A stretch of DNA of 64,000 nt from Gelatoporia subvermispora B (lineage: Eukaryota > Basidiomycota > Agaricomycetes > Polyporales > Gelatoporiaceae). The translations under genes and the position numbers were made by a program. The notes under the pieces were generated by a model. It saw nothing but the letters and a program-made list of their open reading frames with translations, did no database searches and was not told the origin of the DNA. This document shows positions 45,048 through 56,329 of the stretch, one piece after another (positions within the stretch are counted from its first letter, which is position 1; the number at the start of each line of letters is the position of its first letter). Where the stretch lies: NCBI GenBank assembly GCA_000320605.2, contig KB445796.1, forward strand, positions 489,531 through 553,530. Direction: 5' to 3'.

Positions 45048-47470
45048 ATGTTCTTCTCCGTCGCCTGGCTGCGACTACCCCTTGCCGTCTCCCTTCTTCT
45101 TCCCGCGCTCGCACGAGCGCACGAGGATTCTCTCTGTGAGTCTTCTGCCCCGTGCCCCCTTCACGCGGTCTGACACACGCATACAGTCACGTCTTCTGTC
45201 ACCTACTGCGCCCCTCCAGAGGAGATCCTTGTCCAGCAGTTCGACGTCGCATACTTTGCCGCCAATTCTTCCGTCAGCTTCAACATCTCAGCTGCGAGCG
45301 TCGTGAGTGCCATATCAATACACGGCCGTTTGCGGTACTGAGTAGGCTTTCGCAGCTGCCAAACCTCAATGTCTCCGCCACTCTCTACATCAATGTCTAC
45401 GGCATGCAGCCGCTGAACCTCACCATCGACATCTGCTCGCTCTTCTCAGGCGCCCTGTGTCCCCTGCCCATGTACAACTTCACGGGCTGGGACTCCATCC
45501 CCCTGCCATCCAGTCTGGACGTCGCGTCACGGCTCCCGGGCATCGCATATGTGATCCCGGACCTGGAGGCATTCGCGCAGCTGACGCTCACAGAGGTGGG
45601 CACCGACCAGGTCAAGGCGTGCGTCCAGTCCACGCTATCAAACGGATGGTCAACGCATCAGCGTGCGGTCGAGTGGACGACAGCCGCGATGGCGCTGCTC
45701 GCCCTCCTCGGGTCCATCTGGCAGTCCGTCATGATGGACGCACTCGCACTGATGCCCGTCCGCCTGCTCGACCTCGTGTACCTGTACCAGACGATCGCGG
45801 CGTCCGGGCTGCTCGGGCTCAACTACCCCGTCGTCTACCGCGCGTTCACGCTCAACTTCGCGTGGGCGCTCGGGCTGTTCGCGGCGGGCCCGTCCTCGCA
45901 CGTGCAGCACTCGATCAACAGCATGCGCCACCTGACGGGCGGGCAGCTCGCGGACGCGAGCAGCGGCGGGGCAGTGCCGCTGGTGAACCGCAAGATGAGC
46001 CCGTACAACGTGCCCGAGTCGGCCAACACGTTCCTCGCGCCGGCGGCGCTGCCCCGGGTGCGCCTCGCGGAGGGCCTGCTCGCGCGGGCGTCGGCGGCCG
46101 GCAGCGCGGTGCGCGTCGGCGGGGACGTCGCGACGGTCACGCCCGAGTCTGCGAACGTGCTCGCGCCCGGGATCCCGATCTTCGTCAACTCCATCGGCAT
46201 AGCCACCGCGAACGCGTTCGTGACCGTCTTCCTCGTCGGGCTCGTCTACGCCGCGGTCGTCCTTGCTGCGCTCGCGCTCGCGTACGGCGCTGCGGTTGCG
46301 CTCGGCCGCACGCGGAAGGGCCGCGACTCGGACAAGCTCGCGGAATTCAGGCAGGAGTACCCCGCCTGGGCGCGCGCGTGGGGCCTGCGCGCGGCGTCCG
46401 TGTGCGTCGTGCCCGTGCTCGTGTTCTCGTTCTACCAGTGGACCCTGAAGGACTCCTGGCTCTCTGTGCTGCTCTCCGTTATCACGCTCTTAACGATCGC
46501 AGGCATCGTACTTTATTCGTACTATCTAGTCATCCGCTCCGTCGTCCGCGCACGATCCTCCTCCACCGCTCCGGCGCCCCCGCCGTCGACGGTCCCGCTC
46601 ACCGCGCCGTACGCGCCGCACCGCGCGTGGTACGGCGCGCTCCTGCTCGCCGCCGTGCTCGTCAAGGCGCTCGTGACCGCGTTCGGGTCCGCGACCGGGC
46701 TCGCGCAGGCGGTCGTCTTCCTCGCCACCGACGTGCTCGTCTTCGCCGCCCTCGTCGTGCTCAAGCCGTACCGCACGCGCCGCGCGGACGTCCTCATGGG
46801 CTTCCTCGCCGCCGTGCGCATGGTCGCATCCGGGCTGCTCATCGCGTTCGCGCAGAGCCTCAGCCTCAAGCCCATCCCGCGCGTCGTCATCGGCATTATT
46901 ACGGCGATCATCTTCTCCGTCGCCGTGCTCGTCATGTTCTTCAATGTGTTCGTCAACATGGGCCTCTGGCGTCTCTTGTGCGACGCGCTGTGCTGCGCCC
47001 GCCGGCGGCGCGCGGGCGACCGCGCGCTCGCGAGCAACCCGAGCCACGGCTCGGACCCGTCCATCCTCGAGAAGGGCGGCGCGAGCCCCGTCAGCGGCGC
47101 CTCAGGCGAAGGAGAGGCGTACAGAGAACAGCAGGTCAGCCGTCCCACGAATCCCACCCCGCCCGCGTCCGCCTCGCTGACGCCGGTCACGCCCGCCAGT
47201 GAGTGGAGCGCGTTCACAGCGTTCTCGGGCATCTCGGGGTGGACGGACTCGAGCGGGACGACGACGCTCGGCGAGCCGCTCCCCCGCCGCTGGTCGTTCG
47301 AGCACTCGGCGCCCCCGTCCGCGTCGGCCGAGTCCCACCCTGCGTCGTCCTCGCCGCACTCCCCCGCGACGTTCCTCTCGGCGCTGCCGTCAAGAAGGCA
47401 GAGCAGGCGCGTGTCGTCGTCGGCGCCGGAGCCGATTGACGAGCATGCGCCGCCCGAGGAGGCGCGGTAG
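45048..47470 (+). CDS. Fungal TRP-like channel / flavin-carrier (Flc) family protein
   Basis: Three exons (45048-45135, 45187-45302, 45356-47470) encode 772 residues. A signal peptide (MFFSVAWLRLPLAVSLLLPA) leads into a Cys-containing luminal ML-like domain with TYCAPPEEILVQQFDVAYF and NVSATLYINVYG. About nine membrane segments follow from residue 190, including LLGSIWQSVMMDALALMPV, AFVTVFLVGLVYAAVVLAALALAYGAAVAL, ALKPYRTRRADVLMGFLAAVRM-like sequence and IIFSVAVLVMFFNVFVNMG. A Ser/Pro-rich cytoplasmic tail of about 160 residues ends the protein. This order (signal, ML-like, TRP) is that of the fungal Flc/Pkd2/TRP-like family, which acts in calcium handling, wall integrity and possibly flavin transport. 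Third codon positions are strongly GC, unlike the neighbouring duplicated genes. Confidence 0.88.
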
Positions 47471-48249
47471 CGCTCGCGTTCGTGTCGACTGGATTTGACA
47501 GGTTATCTCTAGCGTATAATCCCCTAGTTGGCGGTTCGTCGTAGATACTTGCACACTTACTCCTATACAGCCCCGCCCCATTTGCACTCATCCACCCACC
47601 CATTAGCAACACCCACACCACCCAGCTGTGCTCGGCCCCTTCGCATTTCTCGCATCTAGTTGCACCGCATTGACGCATTGACCCGCATCGTATCGCATCG
47701 CATACCATAGCACGCTCGTTTTTAGCATAGACAGTAGATATCCAATGGACACTCCTTGTACGACATAGAGCATGTAGGATTTTTGTAATGGGCCTTGGAA
47801 CTTAGAAGGATTATCTCTAGAGCGTCGGACTGCCTGCGTGAGACGGCGGGGTGAGTGAGCGTGAGAAAGTGAACACGTGGGTGACACATGTGTACGCGTC
47901 TGGGCTTCCGATGCTGGTGATCCTCCTCCTTTTCCTCCTGCCGAGGTCGTACGTCTGCTCAGCGCTCATTGGCCGTGGTAGGAATGTTGATAGCACGTAA
48001 CTTTGCATGACGAATGGCGGCGATGTTAGGGTATCTCGAGCTCGCACACTTATCGAAGGCGGACATCATGAGGTCGTACTTCTGCCCCTCGAGTAACGCG
48101 TACAGGCTGGTATTCCCCCTTCTGTGTTACGTGCAGACCGATCTGATCCCGATTATATTATCTAGTACCCCGTGATTCTGGGGTAGCTTCAATGTTTACT
48201 GCTCGCGACTGAATTCGGAGGAGCGGAAAGCGACGTGCACTGTTAGAAC
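47471..48249. other. Intergenic region
   Basis: About 0.8 kb after the channel gene. It should carry the 3' untranslated region of that gene. GCATC/GCATT words recur around 47660-47700 (irregular short repeat). No gene recognised. Confidence 0.4.
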
Positions 48250-49175
48250 TTAGCGCCATTGACGTCTATTCCGAACATCGGTGTTGGCGTGACCCCGTAT
48301 CTGAAGCCGATGGCTTATGGTTTCTCGGGTGGGAACTCTCAGATTTATAGCGTCGGGGGCACGGGCCTAGAGGTGTACAGGACCCTTGAGCAAGACGACA
48401 GCGAGTCAAGAGCAGAGTGTCCCACATCAGGATGCACGAGGATGAGCCGTGTTCATCAAGGCTTACTCTGCGAGAAGGCAGTTATGGGTGACTTAGACAC
48501 CCTGAAGGAGCAGACGTTCCCTGAGGAACTACAATGGGAAGCACTGTTAGCCATTCTCAGAAGCAAACTGTAGGTAGTACGGCCAGAGTACGGTCTGCCT
48601 CCAAACATCCTGCATTGAAGCTTCATGGGCGACAGGTGCAGACACATTGCTACGAATGTACCGACTTCGCTAACTTTAGATGGGTATGTGGACTTATGAT
48701 CATCAGACCTATCACGATGTGGGTATTAACACAGTGATACTGCAGCTTTGGCAATAGTTCAACTAATCCATAGCCGCGTTCCGTCACGCATGAAGCATAC
48801 CTCGTGCAAGTTGTGCTGAAGAGAGCACAGCGTCAGTTCCTCGTTCCAACCCAGCACGGCCTGATGCTGAAGTGGATCCTGTAGAGTGCCCGCCGTCTAT
48901 TGCGGTGCTTGCCGTATTCTCGCGGTGAGAACACATCATCTTCTCTGCATCTCCCGATTTCTTGCTCAACGCACAACCACTCGCTCTCCAGATATGGGCA
49001 TGAGACATGCGGGCACTTCTCTCTGGGCGTGACTTCTACGCAGGTCTTCGACGACAGCATCCTCCGGATCCCATCACCGCACATCTCCGACAAGCCCGCA
49101 TCCCACAATGCCGCATCAAAATACCTAACGTTGACTGCGAAACCGCCGCAGCGCTGCATTATGAGTCGTTGCTCT
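48250..49175 (+). pseudogene. Relic of the CE9-like amidohydrolase (relic 4)
   Basis: The + strand matches the middle of copy 2 in order. 48260-48320 matches the IDVHSHIGVG exon, with the His codons changed. 48380-48410 matches the HDDS exon end. 48470-48572 reads EKAVMGDLDTLKEQTFPEELQWEALLAILRSK. 48631-48670 reads VQTHCYECTDFANF. 48775-48825 matches FHHAHEAYLV, and 49025-49175 matches the LGATPAQVFIDGI to ALQYE part. Stops, frameshifts, a loss of part of the gene near 49000 and a missing 3' half make it a pseudogene. Intron remains with GT and AG ends are still visible. It converges on seven-helix gene C, as copy 2 converges on gene B. Confidence 0.85.
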
Positions 49176-49865
49176 AGTATCCTCTCGCGGAGGCCTAGTA
49201 TATTCGCTTCAGGACGTAGATATAATCCTGATTCTATGGTTGATGTAGGGAACCGCAGGTTCCGAATGGATGATATGCGACATGCTTGTACAACAGTGCT
49301 TGCCTCGTACAATTTCGCCGCAACTTAATGTCACCCGGGGGAAGGTCATGGGAATAGAGTAAACCGAATCCACTCGCAAGCCCGTATACACGCATTGTAT
49401 CGTACAGCTAACGCCAAGAGCACCTACATTGTAGACGTGTTGAAACGAAGTATATCGAACCTAAACGCCCTACGCGCAGGTCAAAATCCATCCGGATACA
49501 GTTCAATGGGGGTAAGAGGAGGCGCGGAGGTGAGACAAGAAACATCGTGGGACGCATGATGACGGTACTGCATACGGGAAGACAACATATCCAGAGGAAT
49601 GAACGATGTCTGCACACGGTGGCTTGTGTATAGGGAACATAGCCATAGTGCCATGCCGCCGTGCTACACTAGGCACCTTGATCAAATTCATGGTACTCGG
49701 AACTTGAGACAGCCGCAGAAGTGTAGGATCTGGCGATCATAGCTTTCTTGCGGAGGTCACGAGATAGGAAAAGTGTCAGAAGCCTGTACGATATAGCTCA
49801 GCTGAGAACGTACGGCAATCTAAGGGCACTCACCAGAAAAGCGATTGAGCTCGAGACGACACGTA
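49176..49865. other. Convergent intergenic region
   Basis: About 0.7 kb between amidohydrolase relic 4 (+) and gene C (-), close in size to the matching gap between gene B and copy 2. Short frames only. Confidence 0.4.
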
Positions 49866-51033
49866 TCAAATGTGTGGGAGGAAATCTGCCCACGGAATTG
49901 CGTGGAACACTCCCGCTGGCATTTGACGGAGTCCGATGAACATTTCGACTACTACGAAGAATCGCACAAAGGTATAAAGGGCGACGCTTAGCCCCAGCAC
50001 GAGAGGGAAGATGATTTTGGATATGAGATGTCTCAATGATCCATCTGGATGCAGTGAGGGATCGAGCACGGATATCGAGAGGGCGATTGCGGGAAGAGGA
50101 AACATGGATAGTATGGAGCAGATACGCCACATCTTTTGCTCTATGCGCGATGGAAATTCGTTGTTCCAAGCGAGGCAACACCAGAGACCAAATCCAATGC
50201 ATGCCGCAATGCAAAGGATCCCTGCGAACCGGGTTTCGTAAATTTCTGATCGAGACTTCGTATGTTCAATTCCAGACGGTTGCTGCATGATTCGCCCGGC
50301 ATCCTGATACGTTTTTCCGGGAAGGAGGAAGATAGGCATCACTACGTCACCGTGCTGCGGCAAAAGCCAGTCCACTGCTTGAATGACCAATGCGAGAAGA
50401 ACGTATCCCAGCGTGCCGATTTCGAGGGTGGAAATCGGAAGACCTATCGCCTCTCGTGCAATGCATTGTGCACCAAGCCATAGTGCCTGTATGCACGCGA
50501 TTGTCTTCAAAAACATGATGGCACGACGCGGTCCTTCGATTTTCATCAGGTACGGTTGCTGCGTGGATATGAATCTATGGCGAATGAGTATGAGAATATC
50601 CTCCATCGTAAGCGGCCTTTTGTCCTCGAGGGAGAATCCACCCATACTGGCGTGTCTGACGACGTCGATTGACCATTCTTCACCAGCAATCTCTTCTCCG
50701 TATTTTCGGTATAGAGCGACGGAATGCCGAGCTTCTAGGACCTCGCATAGGGCGCGAGTAAGCAGGATCTCTGGTACTAGGATAAAGAGGATCGCGAGGG
50801 CAACCTTCTCAACGGCGACAGACCCTACGTTCATTGCCCTTCTTCGATATATAGCCGTCCAGGTGCAAAGAGCGAGCGCCGATGAGCATGACCAGAAGAT
50901 ATCCATAGTGCCTCTGATACTAGGGCCGGCGACGAAGCCACGGGTGGTGTCCAATGTCTGTAATCAGCAACCGCTCAGTCGATATTGTTATTCTACCGCT
51001 GAAGTTGCATAAACTCACTGTGCTGTTGCGCAT
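49866..51033 (-). CDS. Seven-helix membrane protein C (subtype B/C)
   Basis: Exon 51033-51019 (MRNST) joins in phase to 50957-49866, giving 368 residues. It is the sister of gene B. Shared blocks are TLDT at the exon start, TMDIFWSC/TMGILWSS, LTMEDILILIRHRFIS, ISTLEIGTLGYVL, GFGLWCCLAWNNEFPSR and the ending DFLPHI. Seven hydrophobic segments are visible at the same places. The first exon and its donor are duplicated in tandem just upstream, so an identical MRNST exon at 51109-51095 could be used as an alternative start. Function unknown; a membrane sensor or channel role is only a guess. Confidence 0.86.
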
Positions 51034-51163
51034 ATCGATGTTGTCGCTTTCAGAGTCAGAAGGGGTAGAAATGCGGTTAGCGTGATAAACTCACTGTGCT
51101 GTTGCGCATATAGATGTTATCGATCGCTGTCAGAGTCAGGGGGTAGAACTGCGGTTAGCGTGC
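51011..51163 (-). repeat. Tandem duplication of the first exon of gene C
   Basis: Two direct copies of a unit of about 76 bases (51011-51086 and 51087-51163) share ACTCACTGTGCTGTTGCGCAT, which on the - strand is a start codon, four more codons and a splice donor. They also share the downstream blocks CAGAGTCAG and GCGGTTAGCGTG. The copies differ at about ten places. Confidence 0.85.
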
Positions 51164-52585
51164 GTGGTGCTCCAGGCTTCACTGCCTCGCCGTATGTTGC
51201 CAATACGTCCACATGGCACCCTAAGGATCGAAAAGGCAGAAAAGTTGACTGGTACGTTTTCCGGATGGCCAGACAAATCGGGTGCAGGGCATGTGTTCCC
51301 GGGGTTCGAAGCTGCATGTTAGGCACTGGGGTAATCCCGAAGGTAGCCATCATCGCGCATGCTATTCAATGTGGCAGAAGTTCTGCCACATGCGCACCCC
51401 GTGACCCTCTTGTTCTTTTAGATATGTCCCATGAGGTCTATTCAGCAGTAGATGTCGCCTAGATCGAGTCGCCGGAGCTACAGAGCAGCATGGACACTAG
51501 CGCACAGCAGGTCAATGGGGCACCTCATTTTCCGGGTTCAACCGAAGTTCCGTCTAATACCCTACTGAGTCCTGACCACGATTACGAGATATATCTCGAC
51601 TTTCTCCTGACGCCCCAGATCGCCAGTAGCTGCCGTAAATTGAACGAATCAAACGTATGCTTTGTGTGTGTCTTTTCGTATCGATTTCCAATCTCACTTC
51701 GCATGATCACGTAGGTCCACCACAGAACGAGAATCGAATGAGTAGAGATATCTGAGATTGGGTTTGCTTACATGCCGCTTGGAAAATCAGAGCTTTGCAC
51801 AATGTGAGGGGACAATACGGAGTAGCAGACCACAGTTCATATGGTGGAAATATGAGTGTCGCTGAGAACGTCCATCAGCTGAGAAATTCGGCGGCTATTG
51901 CTTGTTTGTCTAGTAAGAAATTCAGCGGTACTCGTCCACGACGCCTGTTATGCATCGCATATATCCAATATTTAAACATTGTTAACACGTCCGCACACGG
52001 CTGAGATAGTGTTTTGTGTGCCTGGCCCATAGACGGTGAAATCTACATGCAACATCTTCGCGTCCATTTGAGACGCACCTCTGGAGCCCTTCAAGCAAAG
52101 TTGCCGCGTTGCACACGATATTTCAAGTGCCCTGACGATGTCAAACTCGATGTGACACGTTAGACCTGTAGTCACGACGCTCGTCGTATTACGTTGGAGA
52201 TAGTGGTAACGAGAAAGACTAGAGACTGTCAGAGTCATACGTAACAGCACCCTGGCCAGGCAGCAGCAGAAATGTACCATGTTTGATCAGTAGAGGAGTC
52301 GTTGTGCTGTACCGAGTCGCAAGAAAATTTGGGCGACGCGTTGGCGTTTGGTGTAAGCGCCTGTAAGCTCCGACCGACTACCACAGCACGCAGCCGCACG
52401 CACGTGCAATGTGACTACGTCGCCACATGCCTGGGTGCACTTCGCCCTGATTTTTTGCTATGTCTTGGTCTCTGAGCTCTATCGATACAATACGCCACTT
52501 CAAAGTGCTGCAATCTGCACTTACTTCAATTCTTGAGGCAGAGCGTTCAAATCACAATTGAGGCCAAATCGGATCTGGGATTTAT

Positions 52586-52849
52586 CTAATCGATAGATTC
52601 GAGCCCTCGGGAGTCGCTAGGGAATGCAAGTGGGGAGCATGGGGTGCTAATATTATCAGGCATCTCGCGGGAAACTGATCGAGCCTGCTGGGCATACGAT
52701 TCTTGTACTTCCTCCTGGAATTCTCGCTCTTGTCCCTGAGGATTCTTCTTTTCTCCATCAGCCAAATCTCTTTCTCTTCCGTCTTTTTGGTCTACTAGCG
52801 GGCTGAAAGCGGTCGGGATTTTCCCGCGTTTTCTGCTTTGATAGCCCAA
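52586..52849 (-). CDS. Possible small hydrophilic protein or remnant exon
   Basis: An 87-codon frame starting MGYQSRKRGKIPTAFSPLVD, rich in Glu, Gln, Arg and Ser. The composition is more protein-like than the other short frames in this gene-poor stretch, but there is no domain, no promoter signal I trust and no partner in the window. It may be a remnant of a larger gene or chance. Confidence 0.15.
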   Translation of the reverse strand: MGYQSRKRGKIPTAFSPLVDQKDGRERDLADGEKKNPQGQEREFQEEVQESYAQQARSVSREMPDNISTPCSPLAFPSDSRGLESID

Positions 52850-54643
52850 AGCAGGGAAATCAGCGCCAAAGTAAATGGCATTTTCCTGATGTCAGTGCAG
52901 AGTTGAGTGTCCTGGAACACCTCCTTACCCACCTCCCGTAAGTCTAGACTTTATCGTACACCAATGGTGACTTGTGGATAATTATTTTATCATCAGTCAC
53001 CTGAGCACAACGGAAGTGACCACCGGGCTTACCCGCTACAACTGTGCGACATCTTGTAAGGTCACCTTTTCGAGAATTGGCTTACACATACTCCGAATGT
53101 ATCCCAAAGCGTCAATCTCGTTTCTCGTGGGTGAACATAGGAGAACCAATGTTCTACGTGCTGTCTGTAACAGTATTGTGTGTTACGAATAATGCACAAA
53201 GCAGCGAATGCTTGTGCCCGCAATCCTCTTGACAGCAGCAATGAGACCGCTCGCTGCGTTAGGCTGTGCTGGCAAAGGATGGCCGCGGGAAATTGTCAGC
53301 GTCTGTTGAAGTGCGCCTTCTGCGAAATCCTCCGGCCGTGCTAACATAGCACATTGCATGGTCCTCTGATTTTCACACAGAGCTGGTATCTGTGTCTTTG
53401 GTGCGTGCGATAGTACTGAGCTTCTACGAACTCATATAGGGCTCTGGCAAGCAGAAGCCTGAGAAGGACTCTTTCGCATTCGTTAATGGCTGCTGCCGAA
53501 GTCACAAACTGACAGTCAGAGAGGACAGCTTGCGTAACCGAAACGATATGTTGCCAAAGTACTGTGCCATGTTGGACCTCGGGTGCAGAGACATCTGTAT
53601 ATGTATTTCTCGATCACAGACGTTTGTATGCTCTATAGTTGGCTAGCGCTCAATATGTAAGAGGCAGTCGACACTAGTTGACAGCTGAATCAATTCGAAG
53701 GGTCTCTTGCGCGCAAGATCGCGCGTGGGCGGAGCCAAGCGGGTCTGTTGGAGTACTTCCGTAGCACCCTCCGCATTAAAGGCAGCTCCTGGCGAGGCGC
53801 AAAGAAGGGAAGCTTGCTTGTTATGGCAACTTCCAAGTGCACTGGTATAAGAGCCATCCTTGCCGTGGCATGATCCATTTGACCTGTCAGTACCTGCATG
53901 AGCCGGCGCGGTGCCAGGCAGTGCCTCATGCTCATACTCTTCGTTGCATGGTGGCTAGTGTAGTGAGACTGCAGCTCACCCTGAGGCCTGGACTTGGAGG
54001 CCTGAGGGTCTCCGCGGAATGTCTCCGCGGCGTCCCACCTCCTTGATTGACACCGGTTTATTTAACCTACTCGGATTCATATGTTGCATGCAGTAAATGA
54101 GATAGATAAATGAATTCTACACGAAGATAGCCACGTTTCTCCCTCTTTTCTCCCTCGATCCTTACTCATCTATAATGCGTTCCGACCAGCCTGGTCGCAG
54201 AGGTGACCATGCACGATGCGTGGCCCAGTGGGGACTGTGTCCTTCTATTGCCGAGACAGGCTTACGGGTCATGAGCTCCCCAAGGGGCCAGGATGAAAAA
54301 AGAGATCCTCTGGTCGATGCAACAAGTTGAGACATGACCATAACGAGTACTTGTGTGTGCAAGGACCTCTGCGGTACACGAGATCAGACTGGACGTGGCT
54401 CTCCGCTACCACGATTATCTCACAGGCGCCGGCCTTTGCGCTGGCGACGTGCCTGTAGGTAAGCTGGCGAGCTCTGCACTGCTCTCCACTACCGACTAGC
54501 ACCTACCGCTGATCTCACTTTGAATTTTTTTCCATCGCTCGGTTCCTAGGATCGCGGTTCTCCACCAGATCACTCTGCTCACTCACCTTCGACACTCGCC
54601 AAGTTGCGCATGTGGGGCGGCGCCGACCAGCCCCCAGACCTCG

Positions 54644-54847
54644 ATGCTTGCGAGGTATCGTCTATTCGGTGGTCTATTCGGTTTCCTCACTTATATCATC
54701 GCCTTTCTTCGCCTAGCGCAGAAATATTCGTACGCAGATGGAGTGGAACAGCCGCGGCAAAGCGACTCATCCTTGCTGGAAGGCAGAAGCCGACCATGGG
54801 GCCAGCATGACGCAGGCAGCGGAGATAAACGGGAGATGACCATATAG
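54644..54847 (+). CDS. Possible small single-pass membrane peptide
   Basis: A 67-codon frame starting MLARYRLFGGLFGFLTYIIA gives one hydrophobic helix followed by a polar tail (QKYSYADGVEQPRQSDSS). A pyrimidine-rich stretch lies 60-130 bases above. It could be a small protein, the last exon of a decayed gene, or chance. No homologue in the window. Confidence 0.2.
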   Translation: MLARYRLFGGLFGFLTYIIAFLRLAQKYSYADGVEQPRQSDSSLLEGRSRPWGQHDAGSGDKREMTI

Positions 54848-56272
54848 CTGGGGCTCAAGATCCGTGCGAGAGATGCTCGGAACACCCATCTATAGCTGCG
54901 ATTCTCACCAGCCTTGGGAAGGCAGTCGCATCGCCCATGCTTGCCAGCATCGGATGCGTGGGGAGAAAGGGGGAGGTGCAGCGGGGACCTAATGTCTTTG
55001 ATCTGTTGACCTTTTCCCCTTCAGCGACGTCTGTGTTGTCTGTTACGTCGTGTGCGCCTGTACCGACGCCCTGTGGTTCCTAGCATCCCACCTATCGTTG
55101 CATGTGCGCTGCACAGGGATTGAGGGCTCTTCTGCAACCCCTTTCAAGGGATCTCAGCTCTCTCACCCGTCATATTGACCCGTCACAAGTGGCAGGACTG
55201 CTCATGTACCCATAATACGTTGTACGTTGTTGAATGCATCATAACAGTGCACTTGGCCATACGAGCGATTAATATGACACAAATAAGCGCCGAGACCTTC
55301 CATTTGTGCCGCAAACCTTGAGGTCATACATCTCAACTTGGTAGTATTGCCCATCCTAACATCTGCGGAATACCTAAGTTTACTCTCCAGGTGGCTCGAT
55401 AAACGGGCTTAGCGAGTAGTGATATCTCCTACGACAGCGAATCCTCTCCTTCTCCTCGTTGAAGGCGACTGAGCCTCCGGCAGCATCCTTTCGTATTTGA
55501 ACGACCCGCAAAGTCTTGAATTGAGTCAATGCGCACCAGTTTCATGACTGGAATGAGATTACATGGCCACGACTGATACTCTTCTGGCCCCACAGTCATG
55601 CTGTCGACACAAGGCCCCGGGCAGCACTACCTCTATCGCTGCTTCCGCAGCCGGTCCACCTCTCCACCTCACGACCGTGCCTTCAGGTTCGCTCAATACT
55701 CTATTGCAAGGCCGCTGCATTTCTCCGCGTTACATTTCCTTCGCTGGAACTCAAATGATGTGCGCATGCGGAAGTCGCACTCCGACAGATATGCGGTTCT
55801 TTTCATTTCCGCATCCTTGGCGCGAACCTGGACAGATGCATATACGCCTAATTACAACCAACAATTCAACTTCGTCTGTAGGAAGTGCCCCGCTGTCTCG
55901 TGGAATACTGCAAATCCGGGACCATCATTGTCTCGATCTCAGCTCCCGGAGTCCCTACAGATCGTTTCGGCTACAGTCTCACTCGGCGCTCTGTTTGAAT
56001 GCGCTGAGCTTCTGCTCTGCCCTTGTCTTCTGCAAGGGTTTGGCTACCACGCACGGATGCGGGCTGGACCTCGTACATACAATTCTGTTTGTGTCCGTAT
56101 TCTCCGTATGAACATGGGAGTGACGCACGGATGCCTCATGGAACGCAGTGCCAGCCTGAGCAGTCGAATGGGGATCCGCTATATACCTCTTGAATGACCG
56201 CAGATGTTCTGCAGTTCGGCGACTCCACCACCCTGCATCTTCTACACTTCAGACTGCACTTCACTTCTGACG

Positions 56273-56327
56273 GTATGTTAGCCAATGATATGCGAGTCTG
56301 TTGATTCAACTGATGCTTTATCGACAG
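56273..56327 (+). other. Intron in the 5' leader of gene D
   Basis: A GTATGT donor at 56273 and a CGACAG acceptor ending at 56327 define 55 bases that stop two bases before the ATG of gene D, exactly as in gene A. Shared placement in two paralogues supports a real leader intron. Confidence 0.6.
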
Positions 56328-56329
56328 AA

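Larger units (their letters stand above)
51164..56272. other. Long gene-poor stretch
   Basis: About 5.1 kb between divergent genes C (-) and D (+). I see no intact gene with a recognisable domain. Two weak candidates are listed separately. Overlapping frames at 55563-56197 (+) run in two phases without family features; their last part serves as the leader of gene D. No transposon ends, tRNA or CRISPR-like repeats are visible. Confidence 0.4.

Noticed and set aside
45457..47202. A 581-codon frame overlapping the channel gene in another phase
   Set aside because: It is an Arg/Ala/Pro-rich shadow produced by the high GC content of the true exon, with no domain and no splice signals of its own.
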